A DNA stretch of 64,000 nucleotides from Pohlia nutans. Taxonomy: Eukaryota > Streptophyta > Bryopsida > Bryales > Mniaceae. The position numbers and the translations under genes were made by a program. The stretch is from positions 8,992,501 to 9,056,500 of the forward strand of contig CM040101.1 in assembly GCA_022496805.1 (NCBI GenBank). Direction: 5' to 3'. The notes below the pieces were generated by a model, which saw only the letters and a program-made list of their open reading frames with translations, was not told the DNA's origin and did no database searches. Below, in pieces: positions 10,893-22,115 of the stretch (within the stretch, counting starts at the first letter, position 1; each line of letters starts with the position of its first letter).

Positions 10893-11039
10893 GGGCACGT
10901 GTTTCAGTGTGTTGTTCGCGATCTGTTGTTGTGCAATGGAAATTAAAAATTCATTTGTTTGAAAAAGAGAAATAATTTGTAGTTACGACAGTCATGTGCC
11001 ACAACATAGTGGAGGGATGAGAGGGAGGGGAGAAGTCAT

Positions 11040-11400
11040 TCAGAACATGACAGACGGCAAAGAGGGCAGACGGGGAGGGGGAGACGAGATGGGGCAGACG
11101 GGGAGGGGCAGACGAGATGGGGCAGACGGGAGGGGCAGACGGGATGGGGTAGTCGGGATGGGACAGTTGGGTTGAGGCAGTCAGAATGGGGCAGTTGGAT
11201 TGGGGCCATTGGATTGGGACAGATGGCAGGAGATTGGGCAGTCGAGATGATGCAGATGGATCGGGAATTCGGGACCGTTGGATTGGAGTAGTCGGCAAGA
11301 GCGGGGGGGCAGTCAGGACGGGACAGACGGGAGGGAAGGGGCAGTCGGGAGACAAGGCAGTCGGAGGCCAGGGGCAGTCAGGAGTGGGGCAAACGGACTG
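11040..11400. repeat. GGGGCAGACGGG array (right sub-terminal, inverted)
   Basis: Units such as GGGGCAGACGGGGAGGGGCA and GATTGGGACAGATGGCAGG. It is the opposite-strand counterpart of the arrays at 5840-6095, giving the element mirror symmetry. Confidence 0.7.
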
Positions 11401-11671
11401 AGGGTAAAATATTTACCCTAGACCACATATCCACGTAGGACACGACTTGCGAGGGGTCCTACGTGGACATGCCACATCTGCTGCCTAAGCCACATATAGC
11501 TTGCAAGGTGGCACGAAGGTAACTGTTTTAACCCTACCTGGTGAAAAGACTAGACTGCAGTCTAGGTTGACCCTATAGTGTCGTGCCGGAGGGGTCCGTC
11601 ACGACATGATCGGCACGACACGGCATGACCCGCATGATGAACAACCCTGCACATTGCATGTGGTGAAGAAA

Positions 11672-11790
11672 CACTAGTAGAAAAGGTGCATGTATCGAGG
11701 CAGATGCCTATGCAAATGGGCAGCACTTGCTTAGAACTGGACAACATTGGCTCGACTTCCACCTCGGCATAGGCACCTTTTCTACTAGTG
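11672..11790. mobile_element. CACTA-type micro-MITE (119 bp)
   Basis: CACTAGTAGAAAAGGTGCAT at the left and the inverse GGCACCTTTTCTACTAGTG at the right. Perfect 3 bp duplication AAA on both sides. Close relative of 2802-2921 and 30982-31101, lying just outside the composite element. Confidence 0.85.
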
Positions 11791-12040
11791 AAAACTGCAA
11801 GAAAAAGGTATTTGCCAGATTTTGCTGAGTTTGTACTACCACATGGATGGGGGCGGTGCTTGTAACTGGAGAAATGCTAGTAGAGATTTTCACTAGGTTG
11901 AGTTTAGAAAACATTTAGATTCATCAACTAGGCTCAAATGTCAAGGCCCATTCTACCGTTCTTGACTAAATTGGTCATTCATCTCTGCAATTGATTGTTT
12001 TCCTTGTGTTCTTGTGAACATGGATTTACTAACAAGCAGT

Positions 12041-12488
12041 AGGGGTTGTCACACTTCTTCCGAGAATCAAACTTCTCTGAAGATTGAGAAGCTCTAAAGA
12101 GAATAGCGGAGTCAATAAGGCCTTTCTTCATGAAGAAGGTAGGACTTCCCTTCTCTGTCCTGTGGAAAATAAGAATGGGACTTACCTACGATTCAAGATC
12201 TGGTAAAAAATCAGCCTTTGTTCACACTCAAATCACTCTCCCCAAATCACTCTCTGCAACCCTCTTCAGCGACGACCAAGGTAAAAGCGGTAGCCAAGGT
12301 AAAAAGGAGAAGCTCTCTGGTGAAAACTTCGCACACGTTCTCATTCTTCACTTCCATTCTTCACCCCTGGAGGAGAAGGATGGAACTTCTCAATCTTCAA
12401 AGAATGGGCCACCTCCGCAATTCAAGAAGAGAGTGCCACGTCCTCATTCTCTGATGATTGAGAATGGGTAGAAGGTGTGACAACCCCT
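12041..12488. mobile_element. TA-flanked inverted-repeat MITE
   Basis: AGGGGTTGTCACACTTCT at the left and AGAAGGTGTGACAACCCCT at the right, with TA on both sides if the terminus is GGGG. The inner part also repeats in inverse (TTCTCTGAAGATTGAGAAGC against CTCTGATGATTGAGAATGGG). A TA duplication fits Tc1/mariner-type elements. ORFs inside are incidental. Confidence 0.6.
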
Positions 12489-12921
12489 AATATATATTGT
12501 ACACTTTCGGCAAAGATTCCGGGACACATGTAAAATTGAGGACTGATTTCACCTCGACAAATGTCTCTCTTGGCAACATTGTGCAGATGAGAATGTCGTC
12601 GTGAGGGACATTTGCCAAGATGAGGTCTCCAATTCTACATTCTAGCAAAGATTGCCAACAAAGCTTTGGATAGTTAGTACAGTGAATTAAGTCTCATCAA
12701 ATTTAGGAAATTGGACCATGGCGAGCATCCCGCTTCGACTAGACTCCCAAAATGTGACTTCTTAATCAAATTCAAGGACATCATCATAACCTCCGAAATC
12801 AATCAGCTGGACATCAGCAATACCATATTCAACAACCTCCAAAGACCAAAGACCAAAAAAAAAAAACAAAAACAAAAAAAAATCGTGTGTTGAACCTTGT
12901 CCACCAAAAGAATGCATCACA

Positions 12922-13495
12922 TTAACTCCTAAACGTCCAACCGTCCAGATTTTGGACGATGAACAGATTTGAACTCCATTTTTTCATTCATTATGCACTT
13001 TTTGCACTGTGAATTTTTTACTAAAATTTTTATAGGAAGTTAATTTCATGCATGTGTGATCCGATTAGAAAGGGGATGATTTGTGAAAAAATTATGCCTC
13101 CTTTCATGCCACATTGTTCCACCAATTTTTTTGAAGATTTTAGTGTAAAAGTGTTTTTGAAAAAGTCAACTCATAAAATCAAGCAACAAAAAATCTTCAA
13201 AAATCACTACACTTAGAGTATTACATTTCAACCCATCACAACAAATTTCATCCATAGATTGTCAATATCTTGTTTGTAATTGAATTACAAAATATTTTTG
13301 AAATTCAAGTTTCAGATTTTATACAAAAATATTGGTGATAGCAATCCTAGATCTAACTGTATAGATAGAATTTCAAATTTATGATGTAGAACTTTAATTC
13401 ATACATCAAGTTCAAAAATATCCCTCTTAGTTGCATTTTAGAATGCATCTTTGCAAAACTGCCAAATCTAGAAGGGGTGAGGATGTTTAGGGGTA
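12922..13495. mobile_element. TTAA-flanked piggyBac-like MITE (copy 4)
   Basis: Left end TTAA CTCCTAAACGTCCAACCG. The right end is GGATGTTTAGGGGTAAA, where the terminal TTAA is mutated. The body shares CACTACACTTAGAGTATTAC, TTTCAACCCATCACAACAAA and AAACTGCCAAAT blocks with copies at 16074, 24454 and 63549. Confidence 0.7.
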
Positions 13496-13705
13496 AATAT
13501 CCCGCATTGAACTTTGTGGGGGAGAAAACTAATTAAGCAATCCGTCTGATTTCTTTTGTCTTGAGAATGGACTTGTCCTACAACAAAAATGCTGATCCTG
13601 CATACTCCAGGTTTGATAAGGACCTCATGCACATGAAGATTTTCCACTGTGCATGACCACTCAAGCCTTCCTTCGAAATGATGTTTGGCTAGTTGCAGAG
13701 ATCTA

Positions 13706-14287
13706 TTAACCCTTAAAGGACCACGAGGCCACCTCGCGGCTTTTGGAACTAGAAAGTGAGGAAATTCGAGTTGTTGGGCCATGAATTGTAAGGTGAGCAA
13801 CAAAGAGACCCTAGTTCTTTTCGAGAGCTGAATCCGTGGGTACTTCTTGATCAAAATTTCATGAAGTGTGCGATTTTTGATGATTTTTTGAGCTGCAAGG
13901 AGGCTATTTGGGAGTCACTTGAGACCCTCATATCTTTCTCCTCACACCTCCAAATTATGTGAAATTTTTTGCACATGTTCAAAATGATGATCATTATGCA
14001 TGGTAGAAATTTCAGAATTTTTGGAGCACTTTTGATCAATCCGATTTCAGCATATGTACAAAATACCCCGTACGAGTTCCATCAATCTTCTCAACGGTGG
14101 CATTTTCTCAAAAATTGTGCGATTTTGTTGATCTTTTTTTCATACAAAAGCTATGTAAGTCTTCTTTAATTTCAACGGTGCTGATCGTCAAAATTAACCC
14201 ACACCAATGAGGAATTGAGCTTGTTATAAGAGTTAGTCAAGAAAACAAGAGCTAAGCTAAAAACCACCCCGGTCCTTTAGGGGTTAA
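13706..14287. mobile_element. TTAA-flanked piggyBac-like MITE (copy 5)
   Basis: TTAA CCCTTAAAGGACCACGAGG at the left and CCCCGGTCCTTTAGGGGTTAA at the right. The interior differs from the 12922-type copies, so only the termini are shared. No transposase. Confidence 0.7.
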
Positions 14288-14552
14288 AGCTATGTGCAAA
14301 AAGTGATTCAATATTGAGAGGAACAATTTTCACACGGAAGGCTCTTCAACGCAACAAAATTATTTAGTTCCATTTCTTATCTTGATGCAATTTTGAGTAG
14401 AAAACTTGTATGTCACTTACAATAGGTGAAGTTCAAGCTTACACACTTTGGAAACTCGTATGAGAATAGCAATGGCAAACACTCCATTAGAGTTTGTTGA
14501 TTTGGAGGAGGTTTGAGCAACGCTAATATGCAAAAAGAGGTCCAAGATTAAT

Positions 14553-15721
14553 TTAACCCCTAAACTACCAAGTGTCCTAACTCGGACATTTAGAGAACTG
14601 GGTAGGTTTCGATGAACACATTTTTAATCAAATTTTGGAAGAAATTTAATAGTGAATTTCTCAATGTGCCATGGAACTGGGGATTCTTCGAATTCCGACA
14701 CCGTATGTGGAAGTTATGAGGGGAAATGTGTTTTTTTCGGGAGAAAAGGTAGTGCGGCAGTAGAAAAATGGTTGAATTTTGGGGTGGGGTGGCGTTGGGT
14801 GGGGTGGGGTGGGGTGGGGTGGGGGGGAGGGGACAACAAGAAGGGCGGAGTGTGGAAAATGGGGTGGATTGTGGGAGGCACAGCAAATTGCCCCCATTAA
14901 AAATTTAAAAAATATTATTTTTAATTTTTTTAAATATTATTTCTAATTGAAAATTATTATTTTCAATTAATAATTAATAATTAATAATTATAATTTATTA
15001 ATTATAATTATAATTAAAAAAAACTTTTTTAAAAAATCGTCCAATAAAGGATTGCCACGTGGCAGTCCACTTTGAGAGTTAGTGGGGTCATGAACATTGG
15101 AATGGGTTGGGTGAGGTGGCACTTCGATTCCCTTCCCCCACCCTTTATTTCCCCCCTAACCCCAAAAATTCTTAGAAAATATGTTATATGTCTTTTAAAA
15201 CTTGGAGATTTAATTGTTTTTCAATTTTCTTTTTGCCATTCTATAGAGGGTGGAATCGGTACTTAATGCTTCACCACTTGGATTCGTATTCTAAATAATG
15301 AAAGTCTAGAAACAAAAAGTCTTTTCTAAACTTTTAAACCCCCAACAAGTGCAGGGTGTTCTTCAACATCCTAAACATCTCCAAACGCAACGAAAATTGG
15401 TACACAACTAAGTAACATCATATAGAATGTAAAAGTGAAGTGCGACAGGTTTTGGTAATGAAGTTTTTTTGATGTACCCACGGTCAAACGCATTTGAAAT
15501 TTTCGGGCAGGTGTTTTTTTCCATCAAACGCAGTTATCTTGCAATCCATTTGGTCAAATTCAATGAAATTTGTTGTAGACGTTTTTTAAGTAGTTTAAGA
15601 CAAGATCTTACAATTAGAAGGTTAAAAAATAACATTTTTTGGGAATTTTTGCATGGGGGAGTAAAAATGGCAACATTGGAGTGTTTTTGGAGGAAAAACG
15701 CTCCGGTCCTTTAGAGGTTAA
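14553..15721. mobile_element. TTAA-flanked piggyBac-like element (copy 6, 1.17 kb)
   Basis: TTAA CCCCTAAACTACCAAGTG at the left and ACGCTCCGGTCCTTTAGAGGTTAA at the right. It is the inverted twin of 27616-28830 over most of its length (CCACGTGGCAGTCC, TTCCATCAAACGCAGTTATC and GGTGGGGTGG tract). A 100 bp AATT-rich core lies at 14905-15025. Gly/Pro-rich ORFs here come from GGTGGG repeats and are not genes. Confidence 0.75.
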
Positions 15722-16073
15722 AAGTTCTATGATTTTATTTGAGGTGGTTAGGTTTTTTTTTAGAGTTTATGTATTATTGTGACCATTGAATGAATATTCA
15801 AATGACATGTTTAACTTAGCAATGAACATTCCAACATTTTATGAATACATGAAAGTTGAACACAAGATACACTTCCTTGAGCTTTTCCTTGTGATTTATA
15901 AACTTTGAGAATCTTGTCAAAGGATTTATTTTTTTAAATAAGAGTTATTTTTGAAAATTTATGCAGAGTGTAAGAGCATCCACACTCATACATTGGAAGG
16001 GTTCTGACACACTACCAAATTGGATGAAAAATGATGTGTGCCCTTTCAAATAGCCTCTAGGCCCTCAATCATG
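15722..16073. other. AT-rich spacer, no gene seen
   Basis: No coding signal. From about 15971 (AGAGCATCCACACTCATAC) another inverted-repeat element appears to start, with the TTAA element at 16074 nested in it. Its right end near 16690 is only weakly matched. Confidence 0.4.
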
Positions 16074-16646
16074 TTAGCCCTTAAACATCTACACTACAAT
16101 TACCTGGTCAAACCTCATCCATTCCTCACATTTTAAAGATTTTTACTAAAGATTTTTTACTAAAGATTTTATAGTAAGTTAGCTTCATGCATGTGGGAAC
16201 CAATTTGAAAGAGGGTGATTTGTGAAATTTGTATGCCTCATTTCATATTGCAGTGATTCACCAAAAAATTCTAAGATCTTACTTCAAAATAGTTCAAAAG
16301 TGCTTTTGAAAAAGTCAACTCATAAAATGAAGCAACCAAACAAATCTCCAAAAATCACAACATTTAGAGTACTACATTTCAACCCATCACAACAAATTTC
16401 ATCCACAAGTTGTCAATATCTTATTCATAATCGAATTACAAAATATTTTTAAATTTTGAGTTTCAAAATTTATATATAATATTGGTGATAGCAATCATAG
16501 ATCTAACCATATGGATAGAATCTAAAATTTGTAACGTACAACTTTTATTTATACATCAAGTTCAAAATATTTCTATTGGTTGCATTTTATAATGCATCTT
16601 TGTAATTCTCCAAGTCTGGAGAAGGTTGTAGGCATTTAGGGGTTAA
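16074..16646. mobile_element. TTAA-flanked piggyBac-like MITE (copy 7)
   Basis: The left terminus is TTAG CCCTTAAACATC (one change from TTAA) and the right is GGCATTTAGGGGTTAA. The body matches copies 12922 and 24454. The leftmost inner block (CACTACAATTACCTGGTCAA) matches the inverse right end of the copy at 1995. Confidence 0.7.
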
Positions 16647-16692
16647 TTGCTTGTTTTTCATCTCATTTTGAAGGATTGGTAGCAATGCTTTT

Positions 16693-17435
16693 AGAGCATC
16701 CACACCCTACCACTAAATTCTTGGTTGACTTTGAAAGTGAATGAAAAGTGTTTATATTTAATGTTGTTTTTTCAAGGCGGGTGAGAAAACCACGAAATAT
16801 GAGCACAATATAGTGATACCTCAATACATCCCTCTATAGCTAATTTAATGAAAGCTCGGTATCCTAGATTGATGGACAGTAATGATTACGTACCCATGTA
16901 TAATGATATCGATTGGTTCACCAACTATATAGAAGGACATATAGCGGTTAAGGGGTGTAAAAATGATAGCTTGTGACACCAAATTTTGAATGTAATGATA
17001 ATAGTCAAGGGGTGAATTGAAGGAGAAGGGTGGAAATGTTCTTAGGACCTTTTTACACTTGATGTGTAAAAGGGTTGAAATCCTTGCTTTTCATTGGCCT
17101 AAAGCCTGAAATTGGGCCCAACCCCTTTACACTAGGAGTCGAGCACAATGCAACCAAAAAAAATTTACATTAAAGCTGATAAACTCTTACATAGGCCCAA
17201 CTCCATTCATTGGATCTACCAAATATAGAGGCCCAAACTTTGGGCTTGAGCCTGAGTTCACATTTTATTAAAAAAAAAACTTTTGATCTTATTATATTGA
17301 GTGCTTGAGGTTGGGCCTAAATCCAATATGGGTTGATTTTTTTGGTTGAATTGGGCCCAAGAACGATGGCCCGACTCCTAAGCGTAAAGCGGCCCTTAGC
17401 ATGTGAATTTTAACGTGGAAGGGTGTAGATGCTCA
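16693..17435. mobile_element. GAGCATCCACACCCT inverted-repeat MITE with nested Harbinger-like element
   Basis: GAGCATCCACACCCTACCAC at the left is matched by the inverse GGAAGGGTGTAGATGCTC at the right. The nested element 17045-17395 accounts for much of its length. The termini belong to the same GAGCAT-type group seen at 19638-20831 and 27151-27479. Confidence 0.55.
17045..17395. mobile_element. PIF/Harbinger-like MITE
   Basis: Left end GGACCTTTTTACACTTGATG, right end CCTAAGCGTAAAGCGGCCC, flanked by TTA on both sides. The terminus matches the 3523-4679 element (GGGCCGCTT..ACAC). Inner inverted blocks such as TTGGGCCCAACCCC also recur. Confidence 0.65.
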
Positions 17436-18445
17436 AATGGGAACATTGTTGTACTACTGTAGGCAACTAGCAGGTTCATCACCTTACCGCCAAATATTTA
17501 TTTAAAGCAGGAAAACAGTGTTCGGTGGGAAAAATATAATTACTGAAAATTTCAACTTTTTTTACAAAAATTAAAATTAAATTCAGCCATAATTATGTGG
17601 TTTGTCAAAGTTGAATGAAAATGAATTACACTTCTCAAATGTGGGTTATAAAGGAGGTAGAGCCTCGTGCTTTATACAAAATTCATTGCACTAGTGCTAA
17701 CAATGAATGTGGCATATCTAGAACTCCTTTCACTTCTTGCTCTCTTAATCACCGGTTTAAATCCTCTACAAAAATGTGCGTGACTTAAGCACAATTCTTT
17801 CAAATCACAAAATTATTTTTGGAGGTGAAAGTTTACTTGATTGCGCAAGTATTCTTAGTCGAACAATATTAAAAAAAAGTTACTCTACTATGCACAATTG
17901 CACCTCAAAAGTCTAATCACAACACATTTTCTTCTCATTCAACTCATGCACATTCTTCACAACCTTACTAAATGTTGTCCATATTTCATGCATAAAAACT
18001 TCAATCACAAAATTCTTTTCGGAGGTGGAAGATGAATTGGCCTTCTAAATTTCTTCAATTTGAAAACATTTCAAAATAAAAACCATTTTCTATGCTCAAT
18101 TGTGCACCAAAATCTACTGAAAAATATGGTGTAGTGAGAATTCACATGGGCTTGCAAGTTCTTATCCCATATCATTTGGGAGTGATTTGGATTGAATTTG
18201 ATTACAAGACAAGCTCTTTCTTCTCCCACGACACACAATATTGATTAATTACCCTAATAACATTAATTTTTTTTTAAAAACACTAACTTTTCAACATTTT
18301 GACAATTTCAAAAAATAATTTTCATGAAATTCGGCAAAAGTTGCGTGTAATTTCAAAAAAAATCAGCATGTTATTTTGATATATATATTGACATTTATTT
18401 GGAAAGTGGACAGGGAGTTTCATTAGCACATGACACGGTCTGGAT
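17436..18445. other. AT-rich intergenic stretch, no gene seen
   Basis: No ORF with protein-like composition and no clear inverted ends. Repeated blocks such as TCACAAAATTATTTTTGGAGG and TCACAAAATTCTTTTCGGAGG suggest a diverged internal duplication at about 17800-18060. Confidence 0.4.
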
Positions 18446-19482
18446 GTACAGTGGGGTCCAACATGGAATGGCGTTTTTGGTTTCGCAGTGAGAAATGTTT
18501 TAGTACTGCCAACTTTGGAAGCCTCCCGAGAGCTCAAAAATTGGTATCTTACCACGAAATTTTTACCAGAGACTCATCTTTAAGTTAATTATATGAATGC
18601 CAAATTTCAAGGCCGAAATATTCAGCCAAAAAAAGTTATTCAGAATCTACCAACATTGGTAGCTGTGGAATTTTTTTCACTGCTGCCAACTTTGACAGCC
18701 TCCCGAGAATGGAAAAAAAATTTCTTACTTTGGTTTTTTTTTGGTAGAAACCAATTTGTGTTAGTAATATATGGTAAAAATCTCAAGTCTAAAAGATTAG
18801 TAAAAAAAAAGATATTCCCAATCTACCAACATGTGTAGTTGTGGGAAACAATGGGGGAAACCATTTCATTGCTACCAACTTTGACTACTATGTTGGTAGA
18901 TTAGGAATAATTTCTTTTTGGTGAATCTTTTGGCCTTGAAATTTGGCATACATATAATTCACTTAAAGATATTTCTTTGGTAAAACTTTCGTGGTAAAAT
19001 ACCAATTTCTGAGCTCTCGGGAGGCTTTCAAAGTTGGCAGTATTCAAAGTTGGTAGGAATGAAATGGTTTCCCCATTGTATCCCACAACTACACATGTTG
19101 GTAGATTGGGAATATCTTTTTTTTTACTAATATTTTAGACTTGAGATTTTTACCATATATTAATAACACAAATTGGTTTCTACCAAAAAAAAACCAAAGT
19201 AAGGAAAAAAAATTTCCATTCTCGAGAGGCTGTCAAAGTTGGCAGCAGTGAAACAATTACCACAGCTACCAATGTTGGTAGATTCTGAATAACTTTTTTT
19301 GGGTGAATCTTTCGGCCTTGAAATTTGGCATTCATATAATTAACTTAAAGATGAGTCTCTGGTAAAAATTTCGTGGTAAGATACCAATTTTTGAGCTCTC
19401 GGGAGGCTTCCAAAGTTGGCAGTACTAAAACATTTCTCACTGCGAAACCAAAAACGCCATTCCATGTTGGACCCCACTGTAC
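18446..19482. repeat. ~1.04 kb near-perfect hairpin (giant inverted repeat)
   Basis: The left arm starts GTACAGTGGGGTCCAACATG and the right arm ends CATGTTGGACCCCACTGTAC. Arms of about 430 bp remain highly similar throughout, around a loop of roughly 150 bp centred near 18960. The loop contains a third, partial copy of the arm unit (GAGCTCTCGGGAGGCTTTCA). Each arm is itself an internal duplication around CCAACTTTGnnAGCCTCCCGAGA. ORFs inside are shadows. It could be a foldback transposon or a small-RNA-generating locus. Confidence 0.85.
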
Positions 19483-19637
19483 TTTCTCAGGTATAACAAA
19501 GTAATGTTTTCATTGGATTAGAGCACACCATTATTTAATCGTTGGAATAGTACACCAGATGCACTTCCCTGCTGCAACGACAAATGAAGCAACCTGGAGG
19601 TCGGTTGTATGCAGCAGGGTTTTCCTGTCGTGAGTTA

Positions 19638-19953
19638 GAGCATCTCCACTAGCACTCTGGATACTGCTCTAACTATGGAAAAATGGATGAGACTTGGTTG
19701 GTGAACAATTTATTTGGTCCGTGACACTGGATAATCCACTAAAAATTAGGGCCCTCAAAATCACTCTTGCTAGTGTATCTCCTCTTTTTAATTGCAGATC
19801 ATAATTGCACAATCCATGCGTGGTGACCTGTGAGTAGCTCACTTACTATTTTCAAGAGTCTAATTCAGTGATGTTGGTAGGGGAACTACATAGTGAGGTC
19901 TGAATTTTTGGATGACCTTCAGAGTGCAATCCAAAGTGCTAGTGGAGATGCTC
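19638..19953. mobile_element. TTA-flanked GAGCATCTCC MITE (train member 1)
   Basis: GAGCATCTCCACTAGCACTC at the left and GTGCTAGTGGAGATGCTC at the right, TTA on both sides. No ORF. The right TTA (19954-19956) is also the left TTA of the next element. Confidence 0.75.
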
Positions 19954-19956
19954 TTA

Positions 19957-20328
19957 GAGCATTTGCACTCGTGCATGCTAAAACTCACTTGTTAAAATTA
20001 TTCATCTAGTTTTCGGTGTTTGTGACCTTCATTAATTCAATGTGTTTTCATCCTCATGTTTCAAAAAATAAAATAAAATAATTCATCTAACTTATATTTG
20101 ACAAGCCCTTCAGCTTACACTTTCTCCTTCACATACCAAATGTGTACATTAAATAGTTAATGAACCAATCACAAGTAGAATGTGGGATATATATTCAACA
20201 AAACTTAGATTTGAAAGGTCATTGCTTATCATGATATGATTGATTGAGGCTATTTGAAAGGGACCACAACATTTTTCATTTGGTTTTTCAATGTGGCAAA
20301 CCTTTCCAAGGCATGGGTACGGATGCTC
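19957..20328. mobile_element. TTA-flanked GAGCATTTGC MITE (train member 2)
   Basis: GAGCATTTGCACTCGTGCAT at the left and GCATGGGTACGGATGCTC at the right. It shares the TTA at 19954-19956 with the previous element and the TTA at 20329-20331 with the next. Confidence 0.7.
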
Positions 20329-20331
20329 TTA

Positions 20332-20624
20332 GAGCTCCGACTCTAAATGCCCCCTTCGATGTTAATGCAAGCACTATTCACCCATAGGGCCCATTTTCAA
20401 AATTTTCCATTTTGGGCACCCTAGGGTCTTTTTTTTGGCAATTTGTTTTGCAATTTCAGAACCTACGACCCCAAAGAGTTTTAAGAGGACCCTCTCAAGA
20501 ATTTAACCCTTGAAAGAGAGGGTTGTTTTCTACAGTAGGCCTCAATATGCACAAAATAGGGGGCATGTTTTGTCCTCTTGCATTAACGTTGAGGGGGGGG
20601 GGGGGGGGGTTTAGAGTTGGGCTC
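20332..20624. mobile_element. TTA-flanked GAGCTCCGACTC MITE with poly-G run (train member 3)
   Basis: GAGCTCCGACTCTAAATGCC at the left and TTTAGAGTTGGGCTC at the right, with a further inverted block GATGTTAATGCAAG against CTTGCATTAACGTT. A run of 17 or more G (about 20593-20609) sits in the right terminus opposite the CCCCC of the left. The right TTA is 20625-20627. Confidence 0.75.
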
Positions 20625-20627
20625 TTA

Positions 20628-20831
20628 CGGCTCCTTACCTGCTCTATCAATAAACAAATATAGCGCAAGAAGACAACAGTCCTTGCACCGATCATCGGTG
20701 AGAGTGAAAACTAGACAAAACTCTTTGTCGATATCATTATGGAATACAACATTGAGAGGCACAAGAAAGTGTTTTGGAGATTTTGACATCGAGAAATAAG
20801 GACCCACCCACCCATGCATGTAAGGAGGCTC
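20628..20831. mobile_element. TTA-flanked CGGCTCCTTAC MITE (train member 4)
   Basis: CGGCTCCTTACCTGCTCT at the left and GCATGTAAGGAGGCTC at the right. TTA at 20625-20627 (shared) and 20832-20834. Another GAGCATCC terminus follows immediately (about 20838), so the train may continue. Confidence 0.65.
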
Positions 20832-21147
20832 TTAGAGAGAGCATCCTCAATCCAACTTGCAAAAAATGGAAGTTAATCGAAAAGAGTGTCTCAAGTGAAA
20901 ACTCACTTTAAACTCACCTTAAACTTGTTTCGAATTCAAAAAGACTGAAAAACTAATCTATGGTGAGTTGAAGAATACACGGTTGTGGAGTATAAAACTC
21001 GTGGCCTTCCCAATGTTGGCAGAACTTGGCAAGACTCACCTTGTTTGTTGTGAGTGACATCATGTTAGGGTTGGGTGGCTTGAACCTGCAAATGGAACTT
21101 AGAAATTGAGGGCGTTGTATTGGACGCTATGTTTTGGCTTTACAATA

Positions 21148-21446
21148 GAGTTAACCGAAAAGTCAGCTCAAAGAGGAAAGTTTTAGCAAACTCCTCTTGA
21201 ACTCATATTGAAATATAAATAGACCGAAAACTAGTTCATGATGAGTTGGGAGACAATCTAAAGCAAGCCATTGTCATTATTCTCCACACCTCGCAATGAC
21301 TTCCACACCTCCTACCAAAGCTCCAAGCCCATGGCCCACAAGGGGACAAGTTATGACACGACACTATTCAACTCAAGTATAGCTCAAAAGAGAGGTTAGA
21401 AGGAGGGCAAAAAGGGAGGTTAGATGGGCTTCTTTTCGGTTAACTC
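21148..21446. mobile_element. TA-flanked GAGTTAACCGAAAAG MITE
   Basis: GAGTTAACCGAAAAGTCAGC at the left and CTTTTCGGTTAACTC at the right, TA on both sides (21146-21147, 21447-21448). Copies at 32633-32944 and, diverged, 32947-33278. A TA target suggests a Tc1/mariner or Stowaway type. Confidence 0.75.
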
Positions 21447-22115
21447 TAATGTCAAAGTGTATTGATTGAATGGATAAGTTACTTCAATTATTGCACACTA
21501 CTAGATTAATTTTGAAGACCACACCTACACAGCCATTGAATTTGCTGATGAGTTACGGTCACAACCTATTCCTTAGGCAACAGTACCCGGCCGTCATTGT
21601 CAACATCTCATTCCGAACAATTTTTATTTATTTTTTAAATCCCATTTCAACAAAATAACAAACTCTGTGAATATTTTCCAAGATTATCTTACAAAATAGA
21701 ACTTTCTTTAAAAAACTAATTTTTTTGGGATTTGGGCTTCTGTTTTTTTAATTATTTTTTTTGCCGATCCTGACAACCGACTACAGTGTTTAATCTTGTA
21801 AATATTGGATAGTCATACCGTCACTAGTCAACAGAACATGACGATTTTGCTCCCTTAAAAGTTCTGGTAAGTAAACATCTGCACATGTTTGTCTACAATA
21901 TTAAAACATGGAAATAATTCAAAAAAATATTTTAAAAAACAAGCAGACACTGTTCTCAATGGAACTAAAGTTGACAACATCAAAATGCTTATATGATAGT
22001 GTGGTATCGTGGAATTGATCAACTGATCAAAGCTTCCTTCAGTTCGGAAGTACTTCGTGCATTCACCCTTAAAAGCATTTGGACAGAACTATAAGATGTG
22101 GCATCTGAAACTTTT

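Larger units (their letters stand above)
5628..11648. mobile_element. Composite Mutator-like (Pack-MULE-like) element carrying gene fragments
   Basis: The left end AGGGTTGTTCATC (5628-5640) is matched perfectly by its inverse at 11636-11648. The flanks carry a perfect 10 bp duplication, GCACATTGCA, at 5618-5627 and 11649-11658. Terminal similarity continues, diverged, for about 200 bp (GTCGTGCCGG palindromes, a TAGGT block, a CACGT..GACGTGG block). A 9-11 bp target duplication is the Mutator hallmark; hAT gives 8 bp and CACTA 3 bp. Next inward on both sides are CCGACTGCCC arrays in opposite orientation. The cargo is an unknown ORF (-), a DUF659-like fragment and a kinase-like pseudogene. It contains later insertions (8989-9129 and 10396-10892). 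No MULE transposase is visible, so it is non-autonomous. Confidence 0.75.

Noticed and set aside
14590..14900. Gly/Trp- or Pro/His-rich ORFs
   Set aside because: Product of a GGTGGG simple repeat inside a TTAA element.
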